Position numbers and translations under genes: made by a program | Notes under the pieces: model-generated | What the model was told of the DNA's origin: nothing | Seen by the model: the letters and a program-made list of their open reading frames with translations, nothing else | The model's database searches: none | Shown here: piece by piece, positions 20,392-30,440 of the stretch | Layout: each line of letters begins with the position of its first letter | Position numbering within the stretch: position 1 is the stretch's first letter | Source of the DNA: Rhizobium sp. BK376 | GTDB taxonomy: Bacteria; Pseudomonadota; Alphaproteobacteria; Rhizobiales; Rhizobiaceae | Length of the DNA: 64,000 nt | Reading direction: 5' to 3' | Assembly: GCF_004341625.1 (NCBI RefSeq) | Contig: NZ_SLZG01000004.1 | Coordinates: forward strand, 434,001 to 498,000

Positions 20392-21241
20392 TTCACGTGA
20401 AACACTCGGGCCAAATGCTTTCGTAACCGGCTATCCAATCAAGCATTCGCGCTCGCCGCTGATCCATGGCCACTGGCTGCGCACGCTCGATATTCCAGGC
20501 AGCTACCGCGCCCGTGAGGTAAAGCCGGAAGATTTTCAGGCCTTCATTCAGTCGCTGAAGGAAGGCACGTCTTCCTTTGTCGGCGGAAATGTCACCATTC
20601 CGCATAAGGAAATGGCGTTCAAGCTGGCTGATCGCCCGGATGAGCTGTCTCAGGAACTCGGCGCCTCGAACACGCTCTGGCTCGAAGATGGCCTGCTTCA
20701 TGCCACGAACACGGACGGCCGCGGCTTTACCGCGAACCTCGATCAGCGGCATCCAGGCTGGGACGAATCTGACCGTGCCGTCATTCTTGGGGCAGGGGGA
20801 GCAAGCCGAGCCATCATACAGGCAGTCCGTGATCGCGGCTTCAGAGAGATCCACGTGGTCAATCGCACCGTCGAGCGCGCGCAGGAACTAGCCGACCGCT
20901 TCGGCAATAAGGTGAAAGCACATCCGATGCCTGATCTGGCGGAGGTCATGCGCAATGCCGGCCTCTTCGTCAACACGACCTCGCTGGGCATGGATGGCGA
21001 GCCCGCTCCGGCAATCGACTTCTCTCCCCTAGCCTCGAACGCCGTCGTCACGGATATTGTTTACGTTCCCCTCAAGACCCCACTTCTTGCGCAGGCCGAG
21101 GAACAGGGTTTTGCAACGGTCGATGGGCTTGGTATGTTGCTGCACCAGGCGGTCCCTGGTTTCGAGAAATGGTTCGGCAAGCGGCCTGTCGTGGATGATG
21201 CCGTGAGGGATCTGATCATCGCCGACATGGACAGGCACTGA
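20384..21241 (+). CDS. aroE: Shikimate dehydrogenase
   Basis: NADPH-dependent reduction of 3-dehydroshikimate in aromatic amino-acid synthesis. 285 residues. Substrate-site motifs SRSPLIH (22-28) and NVTIPHK with the catalytic lysine (69-75); NADP loop GAGGASRA (136-143). Residues 3-6 (DSRE) and Thr7 arise from a parS-like sequence over the start. Overlaps maf by 8 bases and coaE by 1 base (TGATG), so it sits in a translationally coupled maf-aroE-coaE-dnaQ run. Confidence 0.97.
   Translation: MHDSRETLGPNAFVTGYPIKHSRSPLIHGHWLRTLDIPGSYRAREVKPEDFQAFIQSLKEGTSSFVGGNVTIPHKEMAFKLADRPDELSQELGASNTLWLEDGLLHATNTDGRGFTANLDQRHPGWDESDRAVILGAGGASRAIIQAVRDRGFREIHVVNRTVERAQELADRFGNKVKAHPMPDLAEVMRNAGLFVNTTSLGMDGEPAPAIDFSPLASNAVVTDIVYVPLKTPLLAQAEEQGFATVDGLGMLLHQAVPGFEKWFGKRPVVDDAVRDLIIADMDRH
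20389..20404. promoter_or_regulatory. parS site at the maf/aroE junction
   Basis: TGATTCACGTGAAACA: 15 of 16 parS positions. It covers the maf stop codon and codons 2-7 of aroE, only 1.6 kb right of the DnaA boxes. This places parS on both sides of oriC. Confidence 0.85.
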
Positions 21242-21843
21242 TGATCCGGCTTGGTCTTACCGGATCGATCGGCATGGGAAAATCGACAACGGCTCGACTG
21301 TTTGCTGATGCCGGCATCCCGACAAATGATGCCGATGCCGTGGTCCACGAACTCTATGCCGGCGCAGCCGCGCCGCTGGTCGATGCGGCATTTCCCGGAA
21401 CGATGAAGGATGGCGTGGTCGATCGGCAGGAACTTGCGCGCCAGCTCGCCGCCGATCCTGCAGGCTTCAAGATTTTGGAAGGGATCGTCCATCCCTTGGT
21501 TCGCGAGCGGGAAAGGCAGTTCCTTGAGCAAGCGCGGGCGAAAGGCGCAGATATTGTCGTCCTCGATATTCCCCTGCTGTTCGAATCAAAAGCCGAGAGC
21601 CGTGTCGATAAAATCGTCGTCGTGAGCTGCGATCCACAGATTCAACGCACCAGAGTGCTTGCCCGCCCGAACATGACGGAGGACAAATTCAATATGATTC
21701 TCTCCCGCCAGATGCCGGATGCGGAAAAGCGATCGAGAGCCGATTACGTGATCGACACTGGTCATGGCGTTGAAGTGGCGCGGGAGCGGGTAGAAGAGAT
21801 CATTGCCGAACTACGCGGCCGAACTGCTTTCCAGGGAAACTGA
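21241..21843 (+). CDS. coaE: Dephospho-CoA kinase
   Basis: Phosphorylates the ribose 3'-OH of dephospho-CoA, the last step to coenzyme A. 200 residues. P-loop GSIGMGKST at 8-16, then DADAVVHELY and a lid region with LARPNMTEDKF. Starts one base into the aroE stop codon. The first CoA step (coaA) is elsewhere in this window at 62-63 kb. Confidence 0.96.
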   Translation: MIRLGLTGSIGMGKSTTARLFADAGIPTNDADAVVHELYAGAAAPLVDAAFPGTMKDGVVDRQELARQLAADPAGFKILEGIVHPLVRERERQFLEQARAKGADIVVLDIPLLFESKAESRVDKIVVVSCDPQIQRTRVLARPNMTEDKFNMILSRQMPDAEKRSRADYVIDTGHGVEVARERVEEIIAELRGRTAFQGN

Positions 21844-21844
21844 T

Positions 21845-22558
21845 ATGCGCGAAATCATATTCGATACGGAAACAACAGGACTCGACAGCCGCAGCGACCG
21901 CGTGATCGAAATCGGCGGCATAGAGCTCTTCAACCATTTCCCGACTGGCCGCACCATCCATCTCTTCGTCAATCCCGGCGACCGGAAGGTCCATCCCGAT
22001 GCCTTGGCCGTCCACGGCATTACCGACGAATTTCTGAAGGACAAGCCGTCCTTCGCCGACGTCGTCGAAGAGATTTTGGAGTTCTTCGGCGACGCCAAAT
22101 GGATCGCCCATAACGCCACATTCGATATGGGTTTCGTCAACGCGGAATTCGCCCGCATCGGCCTGCCGCCAATCCTGCCGGAATCGGTCATCGATACCCT
22201 GGCGCTCGCGCGCCGCAAGCATCCGATGGGTCCGAACTCGCTCGACGCGCTATGCCGTCGATACGGCATCGACAATTCGCACCGCACCAAGCACGGCGCG
22301 CTTCTAGACTCCGAATTGTTGGCAGAGGTCTATATCGAGATGATCGGCGGTCGCCAGACCGCCCTTGGTCTGGGCGTCAGTGCATCATCCAGTCAGGCCG
22401 GAAACAATTACGACGCGGACGATGCTGTGGTCATTGCCTTGACGCGTCCGCGGGCATTGCCCGAGCGCTTGACGGAAGACGAGCGCGGTGCCCACGAAGC
22501 CCTGATCGCCAAGCTGGGGGCAAAAGGCATCTGGTCGAAATACGGAACGCAGAACTGA
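21845..22558 (+). CDS. dnaQ: DNA polymerase III epsilon subunit (proofreading exonuclease)
   Basis: 3'-5' exonuclease of the replicative polymerase. 237 residues. Exo I DTETTG at 7-12, Exo II in HNATFDMGFVN, and Exo III HRTKHGALLDSELLAEVY, giving a complete DEDDh active site. ATG at 21845 is one base after the coaE stop. The C-terminal tail is the expected alpha-subunit binding region. A strong terminator follows. Confidence 0.96.
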   Translation: MREIIFDTETTGLDSRSDRVIEIGGIELFNHFPTGRTIHLFVNPGDRKVHPDALAVHGITDEFLKDKPSFADVVEEILEFFGDAKWIAHNATFDMGFVNAEFARIGLPPILPESVIDTLALARRKHPMGPNSLDALCRRYGIDNSHRTKHGALLDSELLAEVYIEMIGGRQTALGLGVSASSSQAGNNYDADDAVVIALTRPRALPERLTEDERGAHEALIAKLGAKGIWSKYGTQN

Positions 22559-22566
22559 AAATGAAA

Positions 22567-22598
22567 ATGCCCGGATTTTGGTCCGGGCATCTTTGTTT
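22567..22598. terminator. Bidirectional terminator between dnaQ and secB
   Basis: 9-bp perfect stem ATGCCCGGA/TCCGGGCAT with a six-base loop. A CTTTGTTT tract follows on the plus side and an A-rich TGAAAATG flank serves the minus side. It sits between convergent dnaQ and secB. Confidence 0.8.
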
Positions 22599-22617
22599 GG
22601 TACTACGATTTTAAGGC

Positions 22618-23103
22618 TCAGTTCGGAACGGCCTGAACCTGAGCGCGGGCCTGTTCTTCGGCCATGCGCTGCGTGAACATCTGGGCAAAATCGATCGGGT
22701 CGATCATCAGCGGCGGGAAGCCGCCGTTGCGGGTGACGTCGCCGATGATCTGGCGCGCGAAGGGGAAAAGCAGCCGCGGGCATTCGATGAAGAGAAGCGG
22801 CAGCATGTGCTCCTGAGGGAAGCCGGTGACGCGGAAGACGCCGCCATAAACGAGCTCGGTGTGGAAGAGTACCCGGTCGCCATCCTTGGCTTCGGCGCTC
22901 AGGCTCAGCACGACGTCGAAATCGGAATCCGACAGCGGATTGGCGTTGACGTTCACATTGATGTTGATGTCAGGCGCCTTGTCGCGGGCCTGAAGAGAAC
23001 GCGGAGCGCCGGGATTTTCGAAGGAAAGATCCTTGGTATATTGCGCAAGAATGGTGAGGCTCGGGTTTGCGGCGCCGTTGCCGTTGCTGATGTCGGTGGC
23101 CAT
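22618..23103 (-). CDS. secB: Protein-export chaperone SecB
   Basis: Tetrameric cytoplasmic chaperone that keeps preproteins unfolded and passes them to SecA. 161 residues. Conserved [19 protein letters not shown] near 17-35, the acidic-hydrophobic [13 protein letters not shown] strand, and [13 protein letters not shown] near the C-terminus. ATG at 23103. Its upstream region contains an inverted repeat overlapping a possible promoter (see separate entry). Confidence 0.97.
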   Translation of the reverse strand: MATDISNGNGAANPSLTILAQYTKDLSFENPGAPRSLQARDKAPDININVNVNANPLSDSDFDVVLSLSAEAKDGDRVLFHTELVYGGVFRVTGFPQEHMLPLLFIECPRLLFPFARQIIGDVTRNGGFPPLMIDPIDFAQMFTQRMAEEQARAQVQAVPN

Positions 23104-23127
23104 GGGTTTTCCTCGCGGCTTTTATTG

Positions 23128-23154
23128 GGTGTCGCCATCTAACATTTCGACACC
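23128..23154 (-). promoter_or_regulatory. Inverted repeat in secB leader/promoter
   Basis: GGTGTCG and CGACACC are separated by 13 bases. On the minus strand this encloses the possible -10 TTAGAT of a TTGTAA-16-TTAGAT promoter about 40 bases before secB. It could be an operator or simply an RNA hairpin. Confidence 0.35.
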
Positions 23155-23210
23155 GGCCTTACAACCCTGAGCGCCAGCAGGATCATCTGCCTCCGGCAAT
23201 CAATCTAGAC

Positions 23211-23729
23211 CTAGTCGCCCAGCTGCTTTTTGTCCGACCAGGGCGAGTTGCGGTTAGGTTCGCGCTGGAAGTCTTCTTGATCGAGATCGACCACCGGACC
23301 TGCCGGTCGCGGCCCGGATTGCGGCTTCGGTCCACCGCGGCTGCCGCCGCGAAATGCGGACGACGATCCAAGGACGACGATCCGCTTGCTCAGATATTTC
23401 CAGGCAAGATCGCGAACAGGGGGAAGGAAGAGAAGGAGGCCGAGTATGTCGGTTATGAAGCCCGGCAGCAGCAGCAGAAAGGCTGCGACGACGATCATCG
23501 CACCGTGAACCAGGTCGCGACTGGGAATGCCGCCATTTTGGGTTTCCTGCGAGATTCGCCGCAGAATGCCTGTTCCCTGGATCCGCAACAGGGCTGCTCC
23601 CAGCATGGCGCTGAGGATGACGAGTCCAAGCGTAGCCCACAATCCGACCGCCTTGCCGACGACCACAAAACCGGCAATCTCGGCAAGCGGCATCAGAAAG
23701 ATTGCGATGGGAATGAGCGAAAGGCGCAT
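23211..23729 (-). CDS. fxsA: FxsA-family membrane protein
   Basis: A 172-residue inner-membrane protein of the FxsA family. E. coli FxsA overproduction relieves phage T7 exclusion by F plasmid, but the native role is unknown. Hydrophobic segments at about 2-20, 22-45 and 70-100 with the typical LLLLPGFITDILGLLLFLPPVR. The C-terminus is a long Gly/Pro/Arg-rich cytoplasmic tail. Start at 23729 (MRLSLIPI); an in-frame start 10 residues up is less likely. Divergent from the Tim44-like gene. Confidence 0.88.
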   Translation of the reverse strand: MRLSLIPIAIFLMPLAEIAGFVVVGKAVGLWATLGLVILSAMLGAALLRIQGTGILRRISQETQNGGIPSRDLVHGAMIVVAAFLLLLPGFITDILGLLLFLPPVRDLAWKYLSKRIVVLGSSSAFRGGSRGGPKPQSGPRPAGPVVDLDQEDFQREPNRNSPWSDKKQLGD

Positions 23730-23756
23730 AGTGTGTAGTCCTCGCGATGCCAGTTC

Positions 23757-23785
23757 CAATAGCGTTAATCCATCATGCGCTACAA
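23757..23785 (-). promoter_or_regulatory. Candidate fxsA promoter
   Basis: On the minus strand, TTGTAG (23785-23780), 17-base spacer, CTATTG (23762-23757), about 28 bases before the fxsA ATG. Call by eye. Confidence 0.35.
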
Positions 23786-23802
23786 AGAAACGGTTCGGCT
23801 AT

Positions 23803-23830
23803 TTGAATGATGGGTCTTTGCGGACTATAT
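23803..23830 (+). promoter_or_regulatory. Candidate promoter of the tim44-like/mltA operon
   Basis: TTGAAT (23803-23808), 16-base spacer, CTATAT (23825-23830); CTATAT is the preferred rhizobial -10. The first ATG is 40 bases downstream. Confidence 0.5.
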
Positions 23831-23870
23831 GGTGTTCCAACAATGGATGTAACAGCGGTGCCGGTACGAT

Positions 23871-24572
23871 ATGGGTTCTAACGACTTTGTGACGCTCTTC
23901 TTTCTGGTGGCGGCGGTGCTGATCTTTCTTCAGCTCCGTAGTGTCCTTGGTCGGCGCACCGGAAACGAAAAGCCGCCGCGTGATCTCTATTCGCCGCGCG
24001 ATGCCGCAGCCACGTCGGAAACCCCTGACGCCGGCAAGGTCGTTACGCTGCCTCGCCGCGACGTGGTCGAAGACGAAGACCGGTTCGCCGCCATCGACGC
24101 CTTCACCCCGTCGGGAACGCCGCTCAATGATTCGCTGAGGGAACTCAGCAAGGCCGATCCGTCCTTCAATCCGAAGGAGTTCATCAACGGCGCGCGCATG
24201 GCCTACGAGATGATCGTCATGGCTTTCGCCAACGGAGACCGGAAATCGCTGAAGGGCCTTCTGTCCCGCGAAGTCTATGACGGTTTCGATGCAGCCATTT
24301 CCGATCGCGAAGCAAAGGGCGAAAAGGTGAAGTCCACTTTCGTCGGCATCGACAAGGCGGATATCATGCACGCCGAAATGAAGGGCTCCGAGGCGCTGGT
24401 CACCGTTCGCCTCGTCAGCCAGATGATTTCGGCGACCTACGACAAATCGGACACGTTGATCGAAGGCGATGCGGAATCGGTCGGCGAGGTCAACGATCTC
24501 TGGACCTTCTCGCGCGATACGCGCTCGCGTGATCCGAACTGGAAACTTGTGGCGACCGAATCGGAACAATGA
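23871..24572 (+). CDS. Tim44/TimA-domain membrane-anchored protein
   Basis: A 233-residue protein with one N-terminal membrane helix (residues 7-23), a variable basic/acidic linker and a C-terminal Tim44-like domain (about 90-230: NPKEFINGARMAYEMIVMAFANGDRKSLKGLL). Bacterial homologues are related to the mitochondrial import subunit Tim44; their exact job is not settled. Head of a tight run tim44-mltA-smr-xre with 4-, 1- and 4-base overlaps. The terminal stop overlaps the mltA start (ATGA). Confidence 0.88.
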   Translation: MGSNDFVTLFFLVAAVLIFLQLRSVLGRRTGNEKPPRDLYSPRDAAATSETPDAGKVVTLPRRDVVEDEDRFAAIDAFTPSGTPLNDSLRELSKADPSFNPKEFINGARMAYEMIVMAFANGDRKSLKGLLSREVYDGFDAAISDREAKGEKVKSTFVGIDKADIMHAEMKGSEALVTVRLVSQMISATYDKSDTLIEGDAESVGEVNDLWTFSRDTRSRDPNWKLVATESEQ

Positions 24573-25687
24573 GCGCAGCGCCTGGTGATTTCCGGCTGGA
24601 GCCGGTTGCTTTCGACGATTTGAAGGGCTGGAGGGACGATGATCCTTCCGGCCTTTTTCGCGCAATGAGGGACTGTCGCAGTTATATCACAGGAACGAAA
24701 CCCTACCGCACCGGTTCACTCGGTCTGTCGGCAGACGACCTTCTGCCATTGCTGGATGATGCTGTGTCCTTCGATCCCGCAGATGCCGCCGAGGCGCGTG
24801 CATTCTTCGAAGAACGCTGCCGTCCCTTCCTCATTCACCGCGCCGATGGCAATCCCGGTTTCGTGACGGCCTTCTACGAGCCGGAGATCGAGGTATCGGC
24901 CGTGCCGGACGCGATCTATCGCTACCCCTTCTATCGTCGTCCGGATGACCTGATCGACCTGGACGACAAGAATCGACCCGAAGATATCGACCCTTCCTAC
25001 ATGTTCGGGCGACTCAAGGACGGGCTGATTTCCGCCTATCCCGATCGTGGCGAAATTGACCGCGGTTGCCTGGAAGGGCGCGGGCTCGAGATTGCTTGGA
25101 CGAAATCCAAGGTTGATCTGTTCTTCGTCCATGTGCAGGGCGCTGCCCGGCTGCGCTATCCCGATGGACGTCTCGGGCGGATCACCTATGCGGCGAAGGC
25201 CGGCCACGCGTTTTCTCCGGTCGGCCGGCTTCTCATCGATCGCGGCGAAATCGCGCGGTCGGAGATTTCGATGCAATCGATCCGGGCCTGGCTGAACGCC
25301 CATCCCGACCAGATCGATGAAGTGCTCTGGCACAACCGGTCCTACATATTTTTCCGCGAAGCCGCCGTCGACGATCCGCAGGCCGGACCTGTTGCCGCCG
25401 CGAAAGTTCCGCTGATTGCCGGCCGCTCGCTGGCGGTGGACCGGCTGATCCATACGTTCGGCTTTCCATTTTTCATCCGTTCGCAGAGCCTGACGCACCT
25501 TGATGACGGCCGGCCGTTCCAGCGGCTGATGCTGGCGCTCGATACCGGCTCGGCAATCGTTGGCCCAGCCCGCGGCGATATCTTTACCGGCTCCGGATAT
25601 GACGCCGGCGAGCTGGCGGGTACGGTGCGCAACGATGCCGATTTCTACATCCTCCTTCCGAAGGCGGCAGCCGAGAGGTTTGGCTGA
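24569..25687 (+). CDS. mltA: Lytic murein transglycosylase A (MltA family)
   Basis: Cleaves the MurNAc-GlcNAc bond of peptidoglycan to give 1,6-anhydro products. 372 residues with the MltA core (about 95-250) and 3D domain (about 275-365); Asp325 in LALDTGSAI and Asp337 in RGDIFTG lie where the catalytic aspartate is expected. Odd: the N-terminus (MSAAPGDFRLEP) shows no signal peptide or lipobox, although E. coli MltA is a lipoprotein. Start is fixed by the 4-base overlap with the previous gene. Confidence 0.93.
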   Translation: MSAAPGDFRLEPVAFDDLKGWRDDDPSGLFRAMRDCRSYITGTKPYRTGSLGLSADDLLPLLDDAVSFDPADAAEARAFFEERCRPFLIHRADGNPGFVTAFYEPEIEVSAVPDAIYRYPFYRRPDDLIDLDDKNRPEDIDPSYMFGRLKDGLISAYPDRGEIDRGCLEGRGLEIAWTKSKVDLFFVHVQGAARLRYPDGRLGRITYAAKAGHAFSPVGRLLIDRGEIARSEISMQSIRAWLNAHPDQIDEVLWHNRSYIFFREAAVDDPQAGPVAAAKVPLIAGRSLAVDRLIHTFGFPFFIRSQSLTHLDDGRPFQRLMLALDTGSAIVGPARGDIFTGSGYDAGELAGTVRNDADFYILLPKAAAERFG

Positions 25688-26256
25688 TGGCCAAGGATCG
25701 AAAGCTCAGCAATGAAGAACGGATCCTCTGGGGCAAGGTCGCAAAGAGCACGCGGCCGCTGCCGGAGCGCAAGAACGATCTGAGCGCCCTGGACGAATTC
25801 CTGGCGGAGGAACAGGCGCAGCAGACCGCGCGGCTGGAAAAGACGAAAATCGAGCTTCAAAGCTCGGCGGCCCAACCGTCCACCCCCTTGCCGCAGAAGC
25901 AGCTTCCCACCCGGCACCATCCGCTGGAGAAGCCGGTCAAGCGCAAGATCGCCAAGGGCCGGTTGCCGCTGGAGGCCCGTATCGATCTTCACGGCATGAT
26001 CCAGAGCGAGGCGCATGTGATCTTGCTCGATTTCCTCATACGGGCGCATGAGCGCGGACTTCGCCATGTCCTAGTCATCACGGGCAAGGGTAGCTCGATG
26101 GGTAGCGACGGTGCTCTCAAGCGCGCAGTGCCGTTCTGGTTCTCGAAGCCGGAATTCCGCTACCTGATATCGTCCTATGAGGCCGCAGCCCAGCATCATG
26201 GCGGCGAGGGTGCCCTCTATATCAGGCTGTCGCGACCGCGCGGGGAAAGGCCATGA
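25687..26256 (+). CDS. Smr-domain protein
   Basis: A 189-residue protein with a charged N-terminal half (about 1-90, many Lys/Gln/Pro, probably disordered) and a C-terminal Smr domain beginning at RIDLHGM near residue 98 and including HVLVITGKG. Smr domains of this type are DNA/RNA nicking nucleases related to the end of MutS2; here there is no MutS part. Overlaps the mltA stop by one base. A nuclease role is inferred from the DLHGM and TGKG motifs only. Confidence 0.9.
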   Translation: MAKDRKLSNEERILWGKVAKSTRPLPERKNDLSALDEFLAEEQAQQTARLEKTKIELQSSAAQPSTPLPQKQLPTRHHPLEKPVKRKIAKGRLPLEARIDLHGMIQSEAHVILLDFLIRAHERGLRHVLVITGKGSSMGSDGALKRAVPFWFSKPEFRYLISSYEAAAQHHGGEGALYIRLSRPRGERP

Positions 26257-26618
26257 CGCCCTTCGGCGAGGCCATCCGGAAGCTTAGGCTTCGCAAGGGC
26301 GTGTCGCAAAAACAGATGGCGGCCGCGCTCAATCTCTCGCCGGCCTATCTCTCGGCATTGGAGCACGGCAAGCGCGGACTGCCGAGCTTCGATCTGCTGC
26401 AGCGCATCGCCGGCTACTTCAACATCATCTGGGATGAAGCGGAGGAATTGTTCCTGCTGGCACGGGTTTCCGACCCGCGCGTCGTCATAGATACATCGGG
26501 CCTCGAGCCCGAATATACCGCCTTTGCAAACCGCCTCTCGATTGAAATCCGCCATCTCGACAAGGCGACGATCAGAGCCCTGATGGCAATGTTGGAAAAT
26601 ACCCGAAAAAGCGGCTGA
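26253..26618 (+). CDS. XRE-family helix-turn-helix regulator
   Basis: A 121-residue Cro/CI-type DNA-binding protein. The HTH spans about residues 5-60 (LRLRKGVSQKQMAAALNLSPAYLSALEHGKRG), with a short C-terminal helical part. It overlaps the Smr gene by 4 bases and ends the tim44-mltA-smr-xre run; target genes are unknown. It is not a phage repressor by context: no phage genes are nearby. Confidence 0.9.
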   Translation: MTPFGEAIRKLRLRKGVSQKQMAAALNLSPAYLSALEHGKRGLPSFDLLQRIAGYFNIIWDEAEELFLLARVSDPRVVIDTSGLEPEYTAFANRLSIEIRHLDKATIRALMAMLENTRKSG

Positions 26619-26645
26619 AAAGCGCCTTAATCCCCTGTTTTATAG

Positions 26646-29204
<2,559 letters not shown>

Positions 29205-29223
29205 TCCAGAGATCAAGCTCACG

Positions 29224-29266
29224 AAAAAGGCCCGCCGATCAAGCATCGAGCGGGCCTTTTCTTTTG
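29224..29266. terminator. Bidirectional terminator after gyrB
   Basis: An 11-bp stem (AAAAGGCCCGC with GCGGGCCTTTT) and a 14-base loop, flanked by A and T runs on both sides. It serves gyrB on the plus strand and the nitroreductase gene on the minus strand. Confidence 0.88.
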
Positions 29267-29285
29267 ATCGAGTATTTGTCGTGGC

Positions 29286-29885
29286 TTACTTGGCGACGAA
29301 GGTTCCGTTGAAGGCGAGTTCGGACAGCGGCTTGCGCTGGCTCGGAACTTCGCGCTCGCGCAGCTTCTCCGATAGCTGGTTCTTGTCGCCTACCTTGCCG
29401 ATAGCGATGGCAGCCTCGACCCGGTAACCATCTGGAACGCCCAGCATCTCGTTGGCCTTGTCCGCATGGAAACCGGTCATGCCATGAGCCTCGTAACCCA
29501 TGAGATGAGCCTGCAGCGCCAGGAAGCCCCATGACGTGCCGGCGTCGAAGGAGTGGCTGTAGCTGGGCTTCTGCTCCGAGGAGCCAAGTTCACCGGTGTG
29601 CGTGCGCGAAATGACGAAGAGCAGCGCTGCTGCCGACTTTACCCAGCCCTGATTGAATTCGACGAGAACGCCGAAGAGCTTGTCCCAATGCTCAGACCCC
29701 CGCAGCGCGTAGAGATAGCGCCACGGCTGAAGGTTCGAAGCCGAAGGTGCCCAATGGGCGGCTTCAAGCATGGTCAACAGATCGGATTCGGGCATCGTCT
29801 CGTTGGTGAAGGCTCTCGGTGACCAGCGGTCGAGAAACATCGTGTCGATCGGATAGGAGGATTCGCGTGTATTGCTAGTGGTCAT
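29286..29885 (-). CDS. Nitroreductase-family flavoprotein
   Basis: A 199-residue FMN-dependent NAD(P)H oxidoreductase of the nitroreductase fold. Characteristic N-terminal RWSPRAF (about 20-26), LLTMLEAAHWAPSASNLQPWRY for flavin binding, and SFDAGTSWGFLALQAHLMGYEAHGM. Likely substrates are quinones, nitroaromatics or other electrophiles; not decidable. ATG at 29885; a long upstream in-frame extension overlaps the DUF2218 gene in another frame and is rejected. Probably co-transcribed with the DUF2218 gene 91 bases upstream. Confidence 0.87.
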   Translation of the reverse strand: MTTSNTRESSYPIDTMFLDRWSPRAFTNETMPESDLLTMLEAAHWAPSASNLQPWRYLYALRGSEHWDKLFGVLVEFNQGWVKSAAALLFVISRTHTGELGSSEQKPSYSHSFDAGTSWGFLALQAHLMGYEAHGMTGFHADKANEMLGVPDGYRVEAAIAIGKVGDKNQLSEKLREREVPSQRKPLSELAFNGTFVAK

Positions 29886-29966
29886 CGGGGCACTTTCTGC
29901 GTGGAAGGGCGGCAATGAACCTTTCTTCGGTTCGATGCTCGCAATTGGGATTGGCAGCCCCGACTT

Positions 29967-29980
29967 ATAACGCGCGTTAT
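29967..29980. promoter_or_regulatory. 14-bp perfect palindrome between DUF2218 and nitroreductase genes
   Basis: ATAACGCGCGTTAT covers the DUF2218 stop codon, about 80 bases before the nitroreductase ATG. Perfect symmetry and AT arms around a CG core fit a dimeric repressor site, but one site alone is weak evidence. Confidence 0.35.
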
Positions 29981-30264
29981 TGCCGCGTCCAGATGATCTC
30001 CAGCTCCTCTCGGAAGGCAAACCTCTTCAAATGATCGGCGACCACATTCTGCATCCGTTCGAGATCGTTTTCCGCAGCGACGTTTAGGACCATATGCAAT
30101 TTGGAGGGATCGGCCGTGAACTCGACATTTGCGTTGTCGCTGAAGGGGACCTTGCCGGATTTTTCGTCGAATTCGACCGTAAAGCGGTGGCTCCAATGCT
30201 TGCAGAGCTGCTGGAGGTAACGGCTGCCATGCTCCGTTTTGACATCAGCTGTTGAGGTATACAT
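29977..30264 (-). CDS. DUF2218-domain protein
   Basis: A 95-residue small cytoplasmic protein of the DUF2218 family (function unknown). The whole chain is the domain: SRYLQQLCKHWSHRF near 14-28 and VEFTADPSKLHMVLNVA in the middle. A TGGAGATG ribosome site precedes the ATG at 30264. DUF2218 genes often lie beside oxidoreductases or siderophore-related genes; here the neighbours are a nitroreductase and a glutathione-transferase-like quinone reductase, suggesting electrophile stress. Function not assigned. Confidence 0.85.
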   Translation of the reverse strand: MYTSTADVKTEHGSRYLQQLCKHWSHRFTVEFDEKSGKVPFSDNANVEFTADPSKLHMVLNVAAENDLERMQNVVADHLKRFAFREELEIIWTRQ

Positions 30265-30293
30265 GTCATCTCCAATACATGACTAAACGAGAA

Positions 30294-30312
30294 AGGTTTT
30301 ATCCTTAAACCT
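30294..30312. promoter_or_regulatory. Short inverted repeat in DUF2218/GST divergent gap
   Basis: AGGTTT and AAACCT are separated by seven bases, 30 bases upstream of the DUF2218 start. Possible operator in the divergent promoter region 30265-30440. Confidence 0.3.
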
Positions 30313-30397
30313 CGCGGACAGTTTGGCAAGTCTTGCCCGATCACCCACCGAAGACAGTCTGTTTCAACAATATGTGATTAATATAATTGGGAAATTC

Positions 30398-30421
30398 GGT
30401 ATCCTTACAAGAAAGGATACC
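30398..30421. promoter_or_regulatory. Perfect 9-bp inverted repeat upstream of GST gene (candidate operator)
   Basis: GGTATCCTT and AAGGATACC are separated by six bases, ending 19 bases before the chosen TTG start of the glutathione-transferase gene. The symmetry and spacing fit a dimeric winged-helix repressor of the MarR/HxlR kind; that class is inferred from form alone. It would be inside the gene only if the weaker upstream TTG were used. Confidence 0.6.
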
Positions 30422-30440
30422 GCTCATTGGAGATAAGTCG

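Noticed and set aside
21822..21842. TTTCCAGGGAAAC near the coaE stop as another parS
   Set aside because: Three mismatches in the 13-base core, including the central CACGTG; too far from consensus.
26253..26618. XRE regulator as a prophage repressor
   Set aside because: It is the last member of a tightly overlapping housekeeping-like operon and no phage genes are nearby.
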